Shown here one piece after another: positions 25,684-34,406 of a stretch of 64,000 bases of DNA. A program made the translations under genes and the position numbers. Below the pieces are notes generated by a model that was given only the letters and a program-made list of their open reading frames with translations, was not told the DNA's origin and ran no database searches. The DNA comes from Dinoroseobacter sp049800835 (lineage in GTDB: Bacteria; Pseudomonadota; Alphaproteobacteria; Rhodobacterales; Rhodobacteraceae), in contig NZ_JBNAFU010000002.1 of assembly GCF_049800835.1 (NCBI RefSeq), positions 124,001 to 188,000 of the forward strand, given 5' to 3'. Each line of letters starts with the position of its first letter. Position 1 is the first letter of the stretch.

Positions 25684-26244
25684 GTGTCAGACTCAGTTTC
25701 GATCTCCTCCGGTATCGCTGATCGTTATGCTACAGCGATTTTTGAACTGGCCAACGAAGACAAAAAGCTAGCCGAGCTTGAAACCGGCACCGACCTGCTG
25801 GAGGCCGCGCTGGCCGACAGTGCCGACTTCCGGGACCTGATCTCGTCCCCTGTCTATTCCCGCGAAGAGCAAGCCGGCGCGATCAAGGCCGTGGCTGCGA
25901 AGCTGGGCCTGATGCCAGCGTTCGCAAACGCGCTGGAACTGATGGCGCAAAAACGTCGCCTGTTCGTACTGCCGCAACTGGTGTCGAGCCTGCGCGCCCG
26001 CATCGCGGACGCCAAGGGCGAAGTGACAGCGGACGTCGTCTCCGCCAAGCCGCTCAGCGATGCGCAGCTCAAAGAGTTGACCACAGTGCTGGGCGAGAGC
26101 GCCAAGAAAACCGTGAAAGTCAAAGCGACCGTCGATGAAAGCCTCATTGGCGGTCTTGTCGTTAAAATGGGCTCGAAAATGATCGACACGTCGATCCGTT
26201 CGAAGCTCGATGCACTCCAGAACACTATGAAAGAGGTCGGGTAA
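25684..26244 (+). CDS. atpH: ATP synthase F1 subunit delta
   Basis: A 186-residue delta subunit, part of the peripheral stalk linking F1 to F0. Family features are SISSGIADRYATAIFELA at the N-terminus, the helical N-terminal domain, and the C-terminal KVKATVDESLIGGLVVKMGSKMIDTS segment. The GTG start at 25684 follows GGAAGGGTGGAC and gives the usual length. It is the first gene of atpHAGDC; its stop overlaps the atpA ATG by one base. The F0 genes are not in this window. Confidence 0.95.
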   Translation: MSDSVSISSGIADRYATAIFELANEDKKLAELETGTDLLEAALADSADFRDLISSPVYSREEQAGAIKAVAAKLGLMPAFANALELMAQKRRLFVLPQLVSSLRARIADAKGEVTADVVSAKPLSDAQLKELTTVLGESAKKTVKVKATVDESLIGGLVVKMGSKMIDTSIRSKLDALQNTMKEVG

Positions 26245-27782
26245 TGGGTATCCAAGCAGCCGAAATCTCTGCGATCCTCAAGGAGCAGATCAAGAACTTT
26301 GGCCAGGAGGCTGAAGTTGCCGAGGTGGGCCGTGTGCTCAGCGTCGGGGACGGCATTGCCCGTGTGCATGGCCTGGACAATGTGCAGGCTGGCGAGATGG
26401 TTGAATTCCCCGGTGGCGTCCGGGGCATGGCGCTGAACCTCGAAGTCGACAACGTCGGTGTCGTGATCTTCGGCTCCGACCGCGACATCAAGGAAGGCGA
26501 CACGGTCAAGCGCACCAACGCGATCGTGGACGTGCCGGTTGGCAACGGTCTGCTGGGCCGCGTTGTCGATGGTCTGGGCAACCCGCTCGACGGCAAGGGC
26601 CCGATCGAGGCGACCGAGCGCAGTGTTGCGGACGTGAAGGCGCCGGGCATCATCCCGCGTAAATCCGTTCACGAGCCGATGGCCACAGGCCTGAAATCAG
26701 TGGACGCGATGATCCCGATCGGCCGTGGCCAGCGGGAACTGATCATCGGTGACCGTCAGACCGGCAAGACCGCCGTGGCGCTGGACGCGATCCTGAACCA
26801 GAAGGCCTACAACGACGCGGCGGGCGACGATGAGAGCAAGAAGCTCTACTGCGTGTACGTGGCTGTTGGTCAGAAGCGCTCCACCGTGGCGCAGCTGGTC
26901 AAGAAGCTCGAAGAAACCGGCGCGATCGAATACTCGATCGTCGTGGCCGCAACCGCGTCCGACCCCGCACCGATGCAGTTCCTGGCACCTTATGCCGCGA
27001 CCTCCATGGCGGAGTTCTTCCGCGACAACGGCCGCCATGCGCTGATCATTTACGATGACCTGTCCAAGCAGGCCGTGTCCTATCGCCAGATGTCGCTGCT
27101 GCTGCGCCGTCCGCCCGGCCGCGAAGCGTACCCGGGTGACGTTTTCTACCTGCACTCGCGTCTGCTGGAGCGGTCCGCGAAGCTGGGCGACGATGCCGGC
27201 AACGGCTCGCTGACAGCACTCCCGATCATCGAAACGCAAGGCGGCGACGTGTCTGCGTTTATTCCGACCAACGTGATCTCGATCACCGACGGCCAGATCT
27301 TCCTTGAAACCGAACTGTTCTACCAGGGCATCCGCCCGGCCGTGAACACCGGTCTGTCCGTGTCGCGCGTGGGCTCTTCTGCCCAGACCAACGCGATGAA
27401 GTCTGTCGCCGGCCCGGTGAAGCTGGAACTGGCCCAGTACCGCGAGATGGCTGCATTCGCGCAGTTCGGATCCGACCTTGACGCCGCGACCCAGCAGTTG
27501 CTGAACCGTGGTGCCCGTCTGACCGAACTGATGAAACAGCCGCAATACGCGCCACTGACCAACGCCGAGATTGTCTGTGTCATCTTCGCAGGCACCAAGG
27601 GCTACCTCGACAAGATCGACGTCAAGGACGTGGGACGCTACGAACAAGGCCTGCTGGCGCATCTGCGCGGCAAGCACAAGGACGTGCTGGACTACATCAC
27701 CAAGGAAGATCCCAAGATCAAGGGTGAGGCCGAAGACAAGATCCGCGCAGCGCTCGACGAATTCGCCGCGACCTTCGCGTAA
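26244..27782 (+). CDS. atpA: ATP synthase F1 subunit alpha
   Basis: A 512-residue alpha subunit forming the non-catalytic nucleotide sites of the F1 hexamer. The P-loop GDRQTGKT is at residues 169-176, and the alpha-subunit signature region near PAVNTGLSVSRVGSSAQ is intact. Length and N-terminus (MGIQAAEISAILKEQI) are standard. It follows atpH with a one-base overlap. Confidence 0.98.
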   Translation: MGIQAAEISAILKEQIKNFGQEAEVAEVGRVLSVGDGIARVHGLDNVQAGEMVEFPGGVRGMALNLEVDNVGVVIFGSDRDIKEGDTVKRTNAIVDVPVGNGLLGRVVDGLGNPLDGKGPIEATERSVADVKAPGIIPRKSVHEPMATGLKSVDAMIPIGRGQRELIIGDRQTGKTAVALDAILNQKAYNDAAGDDESKKLYCVYVAVGQKRSTVAQLVKKLEETGAIEYSIVVAATASDPAPMQFLAPYAATSMAEFFRDNGRHALIIYDDLSKQAVSYRQMSLLLRRPPGREAYPGDVFYLHSRLLERSAKLGDDAGNGSLTALPIIETQGGDVSAFIPTNVISITDGQIFLETELFYQGIRPAVNTGLSVSRVGSSAQTNAMKSVAGPVKLELAQYREMAAFAQFGSDLDAATQQLLNRGARLTELMKQPQYAPLTNAEIVCVIFAGTKGYLDKIDVKDVGRYEQGLLAHLRGKHKDVLDYITKEDPKIKGEAEDKIRAALDEFAATFA

Positions 27783-27794
27783 GGGGCCCTGAGC

Positions 27795-28667
27795 ATGCCA
27801 AATCTCAAGGACCTCAAGAATCGGATCGAGAGTGTCAAAAGCACACGCAAGATCACGAAGGCCATGCAGATGGTGGCCGCCGCGAAATTGCGGCGGGCCC
27901 AGGATGCGGCCGAGGCCTCGCGCCCCTATACCGAGCGGTTCAACGCCGTGATGGCGGGGCTTGCGGCGTCGGTAGGCGACAGTGACAGCGGACCGAAACT
28001 GCTGGTTGGTACCGGCAGCGACCAAGTTCAGCTGTTAGTGGTGATGACTGCCGAGCGGGGCCTGTGCGGCGGGTTCAACTCGTCGATTGCCAAGCTCGCC
28101 CGCGCCCATGCCGAGAAGCTTCTCGCCGAGGGCAAGACGGTCAAGATCCTGACTGTCGGCAAGAAGGGGCGCGAACAGCTCAAGCGCGATCTGAGCGAAC
28201 ACTTCATCGGCCACGTAGACCTCTCGGAGGTCAAGCGCGTGGGCTATGATAACGCCGCAGACATCGCGACGGACGTTCTGAGCCGCTTTGACGCGGAAGA
28301 GTTCGACGTGGCGACGATCTTCTTCAACCGCTTCCAGTCGGTGATCAGCCAGATTCCGACGGCACAGCAGATCATCCCGGCCTCTTTCGAAGCGAGTGAG
28401 GATGCGGATGCGACGCTGTACGACTACGAGCCGTCCGAAGAGGCCATTCTGGCCGACCTGCTGCCGCGCGGAGTAGCCACGCAAATCTTTGCAGCTCTGT
28501 TGGAAAACGGTGCCTCCGAGCAAGGGGCACGGATGTCCGCGATGGACAACGCAACGCGGAACGCGGGCGACATGATCGACAGGCTGACGATCGAGTTCAA
28601 CCGCTCACGTCAGGCCGTCATCACCAACGAGCTTATCGAAATCATTTCGGGCGCTGAAGCGCTCTAG
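27795..28667 (+). CDS. atpG: ATP synthase F1 subunit gamma
   Basis: A 290-residue gamma subunit, the rotating central shaft. The conserved N-terminal helix LKNRIESVKSTRKITKAMQMVAAAKLR and the C-terminal helix MDNATRNAGDMIDRLTIEFNRSRQAVIT are present, as is TAERGLCGGFNSSI. It follows atpA after 12 bp and precedes atpD by 17 bp within one operon. Confidence 0.97.
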   Translation: MPNLKDLKNRIESVKSTRKITKAMQMVAAAKLRRAQDAAEASRPYTERFNAVMAGLAASVGDSDSGPKLLVGTGSDQVQLLVVMTAERGLCGGFNSSIAKLARAHAEKLLAEGKTVKILTVGKKGREQLKRDLSEHFIGHVDLSEVKRVGYDNAADIATDVLSRFDAEEFDVATIFFNRFQSVISQIPTAQQIIPASFEASEDADATLYDYEPSEEAILADLLPRGVATQIFAALLENGASEQGARMSAMDNATRNAGDMIDRLTIEFNRSRQAVITNELIEIISGAEAL

Positions 28668-28684
28668 GGAACCGGAGAAACAAC

Positions 28685-30109
28685 ATGGCAAATGCAAAGG
28701 GCAAAGTGACCCAGGTCATCGGCGCCGTTGTGGACGTGCAGTTCGAAGATCACCTGCCGGAGATCTTGAATGCGCTGGACACATCGAACAATGGAAAGAA
28801 ACTGGTTCTCGAAGTGGCCCAGCACCTCGGTGAGAACACGGTGCGCTGCATCGCGATGGACGCCACCGAAGGTTTGGTGCGTGGCGAAGTCGTGACCGAC
28901 ACTGGCGGCCCGATCACCATCCCGGTGGGCAACGCAACGCTTGGCCGGATCCTGAACGTCATCGGAGAGCCGGTGGACGAAAAGGGACCTGTCACCGCGA
29001 CGGACAGCCGCGCGATCCACCAGGACGCACCGGAATTCAATGAACAGGCCACCGAGTCCGAGATCCTCGTGACCGGGATCAAGGTGATCGACCTGCTCGC
29101 GCCGTATTCGAAGGGTGGTAAAATTGGCCTCTTCGGCGGTGCCGGTGTGGGCAAGACGGTTCTTATCATGGAACTGATCAACAACATCGCAAAGGTGCAC
29201 TCCGGGTACTCGGTCTTCGCCGGTGTTGGCGAGCGGACGCGTGAAGGCAACGACCTCTATCACGAGATGATCGAATCCAACGTGATCAAGCCCGACAATC
29301 TCGAGGAATCTCAGGTGGCGCTGGTCTATGGCCAGATGAACGAGCCTCCCGGGGCGCGTGCCCGTGTGGCGCTGACCGGTCTGACACTGGCCGAGCAGTT
29401 CCGCGACCAGTCCGGGACCGATGTTCTGTTCTTTGTCGACAACATCTTCCGCTTCACGCAAGCGGGCTCCGAGGTCTCGGCGCTTCTGGGTCGTATCCCC
29501 TCCGCTGTGGGCTACCAGCCGACGCTGGCCACCGACATGGGTGCGATGCAGGAACGGATCACCTCGACCAAGTCCGGCTCGATCACATCGATCCAGGCCG
29601 TGTACGTGCCTGCGGACGACTTGACCGACCCTGCACCGGCCACGACTTTTGCGCACCTCGACGCCACGACCGTTCTGTCGCGTGCGATCTCCGAGCTGGG
29701 CATCTATCCGGCCGTGGACCCGCTCGACAGCTCCAGCCGTATCCTTGATCCGGGCATCGTGGGCGAAGAACACTACCAGGTGGCCCGCGATGTGCAGGGG
29801 ATCCTGCAGCGCTACAAGTCGCTTCAGGACATCATCGCGATCCTCGGGATGGACGAACTGAGCGAAGAGGACAAGTTGACCGTGGCCCGCGCCCGGAAAA
29901 TCCAGCGTTTCCTCAGCCAGCCGTTCGACGTGGCGAAGGTCTTCACCGGTTCTGACGGTGTTCAGGTGCCGATCGAAGACACGATCTCGTCCTTCAAGGC
30001 GGTTGTTGCGGGTGAATACGATCACCTGCCGGAAGGTGCCTTCTACATGGTTGGTGGCATCGACGAAGTGCTTGCCAAGGCCGAGCGCATGGCCGCAGAC
30101 GCGGCCTAA
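28685..30109 (+). CDS. atpD: ATP synthase F1 subunit beta
   Basis: A 474-residue catalytic beta subunit. The P-loop GGAGVGKT is at residues 151-158, GERTREGNDLYHEM carries the catalytic glutamate region, and the DELSEEDK motif contacts gamma. A GGAG ribosome-binding site lies upstream of the ATG. Confidence 0.98.
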   Translation: MANAKGKVTQVIGAVVDVQFEDHLPEILNALDTSNNGKKLVLEVAQHLGENTVRCIAMDATEGLVRGEVVTDTGGPITIPVGNATLGRILNVIGEPVDEKGPVTATDSRAIHQDAPEFNEQATESEILVTGIKVIDLLAPYSKGGKIGLFGGAGVGKTVLIMELINNIAKVHSGYSVFAGVGERTREGNDLYHEMIESNVIKPDNLEESQVALVYGQMNEPPGARARVALTGLTLAEQFRDQSGTDVLFFVDNIFRFTQAGSEVSALLGRIPSAVGYQPTLATDMGAMQERITSTKSGSITSIQAVYVPADDLTDPAPATTFAHLDATTVLSRAISELGIYPAVDPLDSSSRILDPGIVGEEHYQVARDVQGILQRYKSLQDIIAILGMDELSEEDKLTVARARKIQRFLSQPFDVAKVFTGSDGVQVPIEDTISSFKAVVAGEYDHLPEGAFYMVGGIDEVLAKAERMAADAA

Positions 30110-30118
30110 GGGGGCATC

Positions 30119-30514
30119 ATGGCAAACACCCTGCAATTCGATCTGGTCAGCCCCGAGCGGAGCCTTGCTTCGCTTGAGGTGACGGAGGTGCAGATCCCCG
30201 GCGCGGACGGGGACATGACGGCGATGGCCGATCATGCACCAACGATCACCACGCTGCGCCCGGGTATCCTGCGGGTGAACGGCCCGAGCGGGTCGGAGGC
30301 CTACGCGGTGACCGGTGGGTTTGCCGAGATCGGTCCGAAAGGCACCACCGTGCTGGCAGAGCGCGCCTATCCGGCGGCCGCCGAGTCGCGCGAAGCGCTT
30401 GAGGCGCACCTCGAAGAGGCGCGCGCGAAGGCGACAGGTGTCGAGGGCGAGCACAAGGACGTCGCCGAGAAACTGGTCGCAGACATCGTCAAGCTGCTGG
30501 AAGACATGGTCTGA
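30119..30514 (+). CDS. atpC: ATP synthase F1 subunit epsilon
   Basis: A 131-residue epsilon subunit, part of the rotor and an intrinsic inhibitor. It has the N-terminal beta-sandwich (QFDLVSPERSL, PGADGDMTAMADHAPTI) and a C-terminal helical part (EALEAHLEEARAKA). It is the last gene of atpHAGDC and is followed by a strong terminator. Confidence 0.95.
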   Translation: MANTLQFDLVSPERSLASLEVTEVQIPGADGDMTAMADHAPTITTLRPGILRVNGPSGSEAYAVTGGFAEIGPKGTTVLAERAYPAAAESREALEAHLEEARAKATGVEGEHKDVAEKLVADIVKLLEDMV

Positions 30515-30538
30515 GGCACTTAGCCTCCGAGATAAAGC

Positions 30539-30573
30539 AAAGCCCCGGGTTCGCGTCCGGGGCTTTTTCTTTG
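30539..30573 (+). terminator. Terminator of the atpHAGDC operon
   Basis: AAAGCCCCGG (30539-30548) pairs exactly with CCGGGGCTTT (30557-30566), followed by TTCTTT. It starts 25 bp after the atpC stop. Confidence 0.9.
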
Positions 30574-30697
30574 GTCACCGATCACTGGCAGATCTTGCGA
30601 TTGCCCAAAACACCAGAGCGCGGCAAAAGGTGCACAATCACACATTCCGCTGCCGCGACCGGTGTGGTGTCGCGCCACCGCTCGCCCAATAGGAACT

Positions 30698-31264
30698 TCA
30701 GCAATTGATGGATTGGACCAAACTCGTTGTGGTTCGCACGGCCCGATCGAATGTCATTTCTGGAAGCGAGATGGCCTTGCCGTTCGCCAGAATTGCCCCC
30801 GATCCGGTTACGAGCGTAACCCGGCCCGGTAACTTTGGGCCGGTGCCGAATTCCAGAGACAGGGACGACCCCGACAGCAAGTCCGTATATCGACTGACAG
30901 ATGTGTTGGCTGGTTTGCGGGCGACGCCGTCCAGCATGACCTTAATTTTCGCAGAGTCGAACGCGACAGACTTCCGGTCACGGATCGACTAGGCTGAGAA
31001 AATGACTTTCAGGGTGCCATCTTCGGGCAGCACGCGCACCTCGATCCGTTCCTTCTCTGCGCGCCATCTGGAATACGGGGCCCGAGGGTTATCGAGGCGG
31101 TAGGCATAATACGAGTAGGCCACATTCCCGCAGCTTGCGCCCGATCCAGAGAACGCGTTTTCGCCGTGTGCTTCGAAAACGAGTGTAGTGGTTCGCGCCG
31201 GCACCGGGACACAGCCACTCGCCACAAGCGCAGCCATCAATGCCATGGCGATCGTCTTTTTCAT
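30698..31264 (-). pseudogene. Small lipoprotein gene, possibly split by an in-frame TAG
   Basis: The first part (30989-31264) encodes 91 residues, MKKTIAMALMAALVASGCVP and onward. This is a lipoprotein signal with a lipobox ending in Cys18, then a beta-rich basic domain ending KVIFSA and TAG. The same frame stays open past the TAG for another 96 codons to a TGA at 30698, with protein-like composition (VAFDSAKIKVMLDG, LSLEFGTGPKL). Either one gene of about 187 codons was interrupted by a nonsense change, or a 91-residue lipoprotein is followed by an unrelated frame starting at an ATG at 30937. Family not recognised. Confidence 0.4.
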
Positions 31265-31448
31265 CCCAAGCCGACCTGAAAGTTAAGGTGCCCGTAGTTT
31301 CGGATGTGGATCGAGTCTATCTGCGGCTTTTCGGACCGTTGATGATCTGCATCAAGGGGGTCCGATCGCCAACCCACGCGCTGTAACCCTCCCAACTTGG
31401 ATAGGGTCAGGTCTGTCCCATGGCTGTGAGAGGCCGCCCGGCGAACTC

Positions 31449-31620
31449 CTAGCTCGCGTTGGTGTACATGCCCACTTAGATCGAGGTCAGCGTATCTTTG
31501 TCTAACAGCGATGGGACGCTGGTACCTTTCCAGACGTTCAGAGTCGCTTGTGCAACGACCGGCGCGGTACAGAGGTTGTCGACGGGGATGTCGAAGCCCC
31601 TCCGGATCTGAGCAGCGCAC
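31449..31620 (-). pseudogene. Decayed, internally deleted copy of prs (3' part)
   Basis: Translated on the minus strand this reads AAQIRRGFDIPVDNL, then CTAPVVAQATLNVW, then KGTSVPSLLDKDTLTSI, stop, VGMYTNAS, stop. It aligns with the intact Prs at 33234-34256 in two blocks (the AAQIQGFFDIPVDNLYAAP region and the C-terminal PVFAQAILNIW to YANAS end). The middle, about 438 bp or 146 codons, is missing. The last 115 bp match the intact gene at roughly three quarters of positions. An in-frame TAA (31476-31478) confirms it is not functional. Confidence 0.85.
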
Positions 31621-31689
31621 GGATTGGCGACGGATCAGGCGGGTGCATCGATCGCGCGGGTTCAGGCGTTCGCGATCAGGCCGTACAGC

Positions 31690-32097
31690 CTAACGAAGAA
31701 CATGAACGGCACACTTTGCGTACCGGACCACCCGGCTTGCCGTCGAGCCTATGAAGAAATCCTGAAGCCCCGGGCGGTGAGAGGCGATCACGATGCAGTC
31801 GGCCCCCTGCTGCGTTGCGTATTCGATAATCGCCCGTCCCGCATGGCCGCTGACAACCACAGGCGTGACGCCCTTGACCCCGCCAAGTTCGGCTTTCAGT
31901 TCGGCTTTAGCCTCGGGAAGACGGCTGGCGAGGTGCGTTTGCGGTATATGGTTCGCGGCGTATGTGGGTATGTCCTCAATGACGTTGAGGGCCGTGATGC
32001 TTGCACCGTCCGCCGCCAGCAGCTTGGCTACATTCAGCGCTTTCCCCGTGTCCGGTGAATGATCAAGCGCGATCGCCACAATTATGTTTTTATACAT
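31690..32097 (-). CDS. Universal stress protein, UspA family
   Basis: A 135-residue single-domain Usp. It begins MYKNIIVAIALDHS and ends with the ATP-binding type motif ASHRPGLQDFFIGSTASRVV, followed by CAVHVLR (Gly-x2-Gly-x9-Gly-Ser/Thr pattern). Cytosolic, probably a homodimer. A near-perfect FNR-type dyad lies about 57 bp upstream of the start, which suggests induction at low oxygen. Next to it lie a decayed prs fragment and an exported phosphatase. Confidence 0.9.
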   Translation of the reverse strand: MYKNIIVAIALDHSPDTGKALNVAKLLAADGASITALNVIEDIPTYAANHIPQTHLASRLPEAKAELKAELGGVKGVTPVVVSGHAGRAIIEYATQQGADCIVIASHRPGLQDFFIGSTASRVVRYAKCAVHVLR

Positions 32098-32147
32098 CTG
32101 AAATCCCCTCCCGCGTGGGAGTATTCCAGAGACCGGGGCAGAATTTA

Positions 32148-32161
32148 TTGATGCATCTCAA
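32148..32161. promoter_or_regulatory. Candidate FnrL/FNR-type box upstream of the Usp gene
   Basis: TTGATGCATCTCAA matches TTGAT-N4-ATCAA at nine of ten defined positions. Its centre is about 57 bp upstream of the Usp start codon, a position compatible with activation. A second dyad, TGATGC-N10-GCATCA (32149-32170), overlaps it. Confidence 0.4.
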
Positions 32162-32293
32162 AAAGCATCACTGACCTTTTGCTGCAACCAAATGCGCAGG
32201 GCGAAAAGCAGACCAAAACACCGTCGCGTTTCCGGGAAACTGGCCTTGGTACCTCTGAAAACGTCCATCCCGGCGCTTTGACCGAGGAGTTCG

Positions 32294-33172
32294 TCACTCC
32301 AGCAGGAAAGCGCGAAGTCTTTCGAGATCTGCAGGAGACTGGTTCAGACCTTCTGAAATGTACGCATCAAGACTTCCGAACCTTTGCGCGGCTTTCGTGC
32401 GCGACGCATCGATGTATTCAGGCTCAAGAACGTAAAACGCCTCTATTGAGGCGGAATTCCTTGCGCGCTCTTCTGGCGACATCTCGAACGCGGTCGCCAG
32501 CGTCTTGAGGTCTTCGATGCGCGGGGCGACTTCGTCGGCGCGGGTCACGTTCGACCGCAAGTAGTCCTCGCGGACAACGTCCCAAGACACACCAAGAGCC
32601 GTGAGAACCAGCGCAGCCGCGGTACCCGTTCTGTGAATCCCGTGGGAGCAGTGAAAGACGATCGGGTAATTCGCTTCGTCGGCAAGAACCTCGAACAGGG
32701 CTGTGTATTGGTCATCGGCCAGCCCGCTCACCAGCTCTTCGTGAACGAGCGGATTGAATTCCGGGGGGAAGTTGCGAAAGTCTCCGGTCTTCCGGGCCTC
32801 GACAAGCATGTTCGCGGCGTCGGGAATACCACCGACATCGCCTGTGATCGGCAGGCTGATTTCGCGCACCCCCTCGGGCAAGCGATCGGGGCCGCGAAAC
32901 TCGGTTTCGCCATCCGTGAGGAAATTGACGACTGTGCGCACACCAAGTCTTTTGAGGGTTTCAAGGTCGGCGTCCGTTGTCCGGGGCAGTTCGCCAGAGC
33001 GATAGACAAGTCCGGTTCTAATAGTGCGCCCGTCCGTCGTCTGATAACCGCCGAGGTCCCTGAAATTGGGTTGGCCTTCCAAGCCCTCAAATCGCTCGGT
33101 TTCTGCAACTGTGGCCAATGCGGCGACAGATGCGATGAATAGGGTACCAAGCATAAGTCGTAGGTGCTGCAT
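32294..33172 (-). CDS. Exported tyrosine phosphatase-like protein
   Basis: A 292-residue protein with a signal peptide (MLGTLFIASVAALATVAETE) and a Y_phosphatase3-type domain. NFRDLGGYQTTDGR is near the start, and the CX5R loop is seen as FHCSHGIHRTG with Cys175 and Arg181. The segment from YRSGELPRTTDADL to VRTVVNFLTD is typical. It should act in the periplasm on phosphotyrosine or a phosphorylated small molecule; the substrate is unknown. It lies downstream of prs on the same strand with 61 bp between, so co-transcription is possible. Confidence 0.82.
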   Translation of the reverse strand: MQHLRLMLGTLFIASVAALATVAETERFEGLEGQPNFRDLGGYQTTDGRTIRTGLVYRSGELPRTTDADLETLKRLGVRTVVNFLTDGETEFRGPDRLPEGVREISLPITGDVGGIPDAANMLVEARKTGDFRNFPPEFNPLVHEELVSGLADDQYTALFEVLADEANYPIVFHCSHGIHRTGTAAALVLTALGVSWDVVREDYLRSNVTRADEVAPRIEDLKTLATAFEMSPEERARNSASIEAFYVLEPEYIDASRTKAAQRFGSLDAYISEGLNQSPADLERLRAFLLE

Positions 33173-33233
33173 TCATAACTCCCGGCTCAGGGTTGATCTT
33201 GAACGGGCTCATGCGCAGGGGCGCAGTCTTCGG

Positions 33234-34256
33234 TTAGCTCGCGTTCGCGTACATGCCTTCGTAAATCGGGGTCAGCGTGTCCTTGTCGAACAGGGACGAC
33301 ACACTGGTTCCGTTCCAGATGTTCAGGATGGCTTGAGCAAACACAGGTGCGGTGGGCACGATCCGAATGTTCGGCGCAGCCTTGACGGCGTCCGTGGCGG
33401 CGATCGAGTCGGTGATCACCAGGCTCTTCATCTTGGACTTGGTGATCCGCTCCACGGCGGGGCCGGACAGCACACCGTGGGTGATATAGGAATGCACTTC
33501 CGTCGCGCCTTGTTCGATCAACAGGTCGGCGGCTTTGCAAAGCGTTCCGGCCGTATCGCAGATGTCGTCCACGATGATACAGGTTTGCCCTTCGACCTCG
33601 CCGATGACGGTCATTTCCTCGATCACACCGGGTTTGGACCGACGCTTGTCGACGATCGCCAACCCGCAGCCGATCCGCTGCGCCAGTTCCCGTGCGCGGG
33701 CCACCCCGCCGACATCCGGGCTGACCACGGTGACATTGTCGAGCCGGCCGGTGAAATGGTGCAGCACGTCCAGCGCAAAGATTGGCGCGGCATAGAGGTT
33801 GTCCACCGGAATATCGAAGAAGCCCTGAATCTGCGCGGCGTGCAGGTCCATCGTCAGAATCCGTTCCACTCCGGCCTCGACCATCATGTTGGCGACCAGC
33901 TTGGCGGTGATCGGGGTGCGCGCCTTGGTCCTGCGGTCCTGCCGGGCATAGCCGAAATACGGGATGATTGCCGTGATGCGGCTGGCCGAGGATCTGCGCA
34001 GAGCGTCGGAAATGATCAGCAATTCCATCAGATTGTCATTGGCCGGGTTCGATGTCGACTGGATCACGAACATGTCTTCGCCCCGGACATTCTCGAACAC
34101 TTCGACGAAAATCTCACCGTCATTGAACCGCTCGACCCGCGCATCGACCAGCCCCACCTGCATGCCACGATGCATCGACATCCGACGGGAAATGGAGTTT
34201 GCGAGCGGCAGGTTTGCCGTGCCGGAAATCAACTTGGGTTCTTGCTGAAGAGGCAT
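33234..34256 (-). CDS. prs: Ribose-phosphate pyrophosphokinase
   Basis: A 340-residue PRPP synthetase (ribose 5-phosphate plus ATP), the source of PRPP for the HisG reaction encoded at 3019-3747. Seen are FNDGEIFVEVFENVRGEDMF, the flexible ATP loop RQDRRTKARTPITAK, the VVSPDVGGVARA segment, and the PRPP-type loop IIVDDICDTAGTL. The start at 34256 (MPLQQEPKLISG) is chosen over an upstream start at 34319. A damaged paralogous fragment lies 1.6 kb downstream. Confidence 0.96.
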   Translation of the reverse strand: MPLQQEPKLISGTANLPLANSISRRMSMHRGMQVGLVDARVERFNDGEIFVEVFENVRGEDMFVIQSTSNPANDNLMELLIISDALRRSSASRITAIIPYFGYARQDRRTKARTPITAKLVANMMVEAGVERILTMDLHAAQIQGFFDIPVDNLYAAPIFALDVLHHFTGRLDNVTVVSPDVGGVARARELAQRIGCGLAIVDKRRSKPGVIEEMTVIGEVEGQTCIIVDDICDTAGTLCKAADLLIEQGATEVHSYITHGVLSGPAVERITKSKMKSLVITDSIAATDAVKAAPNIRIVPTAPVFAQAILNIWNGTSVSSLFDKDTLTPIYEGMYANAS

Positions 34257-34406
34257 AACGGGGGGTCCTGTTCGAGTTGAGTGTGCCGCGGGACTCGGCC
34301 CATGGGGCGCGGTTGACACCGCTTACCAACTCCATACGGTCTTGCCTAGGAAAAGGCGCATCTCGGGTCGCCTGTTCAAAGACGCTCTGGGAGGGGCGCG
34401 ACACTC

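Noticed and set aside
31261..31620. A 119-residue open frame on the minus strand
   Set aside because: It is in a different frame from the prs fossil it overlaps, has non-protein-like composition, and the fossil explains the sequence.
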